A stretch of DNA of 64,000 nt from Panulirus ornatus (Eukaryota > Arthropoda > Malacostraca > Decapoda > Palinuridae), in the NCBI RefSeq assembly GCF_036320965.1, contig NC_092258.1, forward strand, positions 397,501 to 461,500, given 5' to 3'. Under the pieces are notes generated by a model. It saw nothing but the letters and a program-made list of their open reading frames with translations. It was not told the origin of the DNA and made no database searches. Shown here one piece after another: positions 63,591 to 64,000 of this stretch; position 1 is the stretch's first letter; each line of letters begins with the position of its first letter. Made by a program: the position numbers and the translations under genes.

Positions 63591-63820
63591 ATGCAGACCC
63601 GTGTGCATATATCATGCAGACCCGTGTGCATATATCATGCAGACCCGTGTGTATATACCATGCAGACCCGTGTGTATATACCATGCAGACCCGTGTGCAT
63701 ATATCATGCAGACCCGTGTGTATATACCATGCAGACCCGTGTGTATATACCATGCAGACCCGTGTACATATACCATGCAGACCCGTGTGAATATACCATG
63801 CAGACCCGTGTGTATATACC
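63591..63820. repeat. Ten tandem 23-bp repeats
   Basis: Units of ATGCAGACCCGTGTG plus an 8-base variable end (CATATATC, TATATACC and two single variants), spaced exactly 23. As 23 is not a multiple of three, one frame cycles through all registers, which explains the open frames on both strands. Confidence 0.95.
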
Positions 63821-63870
63821 ATGCATCACAGATATACAACTATTCAAAAAACAAATTCTGGTTCAGCATT

Positions 63871-63995
63871 ATAAGTAGACCAACTTGCCTCAGTTGACAC
63901 AATAGTATTTATAAGTAGACTAACCTGCCTCAGTTAACACTACATTGATCTGTAAGTACACTGACCTGATCCAGTTAATACTACATCATTTGTCT
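63871..63995. repeat. Three tandem repeats of about 41 bp
   Basis: TATAAGTAGACCAACTTGCC followed by TCAGTTGACACAATAG, three diverged copies; may continue beyond the window. Confidence 0.75.
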
Positions 63996-64000
63996 CACTG

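Noticed and set aside
63591..63820. CRISPR-like regular repeats (also 41790-42150 and 23003-23166)
   Set aside because: Direct tandem arrays with no spacers, in a eukaryotic context.

Overview
This is nuclear DNA of a large, repeat-rich arthropod genome, most likely a decapod crustacean. That is an inference from very long (AT)n, (CT/GA)n and (AC/GT)n tracts, interrupted retroelement relics ending in (TA)n tracts, and two intron-containing genes with arthropod-type products. There are no bacterial operons, no CRISPR array and no RNA gene I can support. Most open frames over 60 codons are read-throughs of dinucleotide tracts or of low-complexity pyrimidine-rich DNA.

Two genes can be assembled from exons whose splice sites and reading phases agree. 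(1) On the minus strand, from 7843 down to the left edge, lies a beaten path (Beat) family gene: six coding exons giving a signal peptide and two Ig domains, with the 3' end outside the window. (2) On the plus strand, 36645-46995, lies a complete four-exon neurensin-like gene of 271 codons, encoding a two-pass membrane protein with the family's N-terminal FYGV(K/R)xYLHxFYE-type core. Both families act in neurons (axon guidance, and neuronal vesicle membranes), but nothing shows that they work together. A third gene may begin on the minus strand at 61030, where one exon encodes a signal peptide ending at a phase-1 donor.

Layout. 1-7.8 kb: Beat gene. 7.8-11.3 kb: no gene, one (AT)n tract. 11.36-13.25 kb: a nest of repeats (SINE-like element, short palindrome, LINE 3' end, another SINE-like copy, each beside (AT)n). 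14.5-14.9 kb: possible LTR-retrotransposon 5' end with a primer-binding site. 15.8-17.4 and 20.4-21.1 kb: CAT/CAC-rich low-complexity DNA. 22-23.5 kb: minisatellites and a minus-strand LINE relic. 23.6-34.6 kb: almost featureless apart from a 30-bp minisatellite. 34.6-35.0 kb: Tc1/mariner transposase relic. 35.4-36.5 kb: LINE 3' portion, ending about 170 bp before the neurensin ATG. 36.6-47.7 kb: neurensin gene. 48-48.9 kb: a 300-bp palindromic element between (TA)n tracts. 49.9-50.2 kb: 72-bp minisatellite. 50.4-61 kb: microsatellites, more SINE/LINE ends and the candidate signal-peptide exon. 61.4-62.9 kb: degenerate CR1/jockey-type LINE. 63.6-64 kb: 23-bp and about 41-bp tandem repeats.

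The most useful results are the phase-consistent reconstruction of the Beat and neurensin genes, the large palindromic element with a hammerhead-like core beside (TA)n, and the shared 3' tail of a SINE-like and a LINE family.
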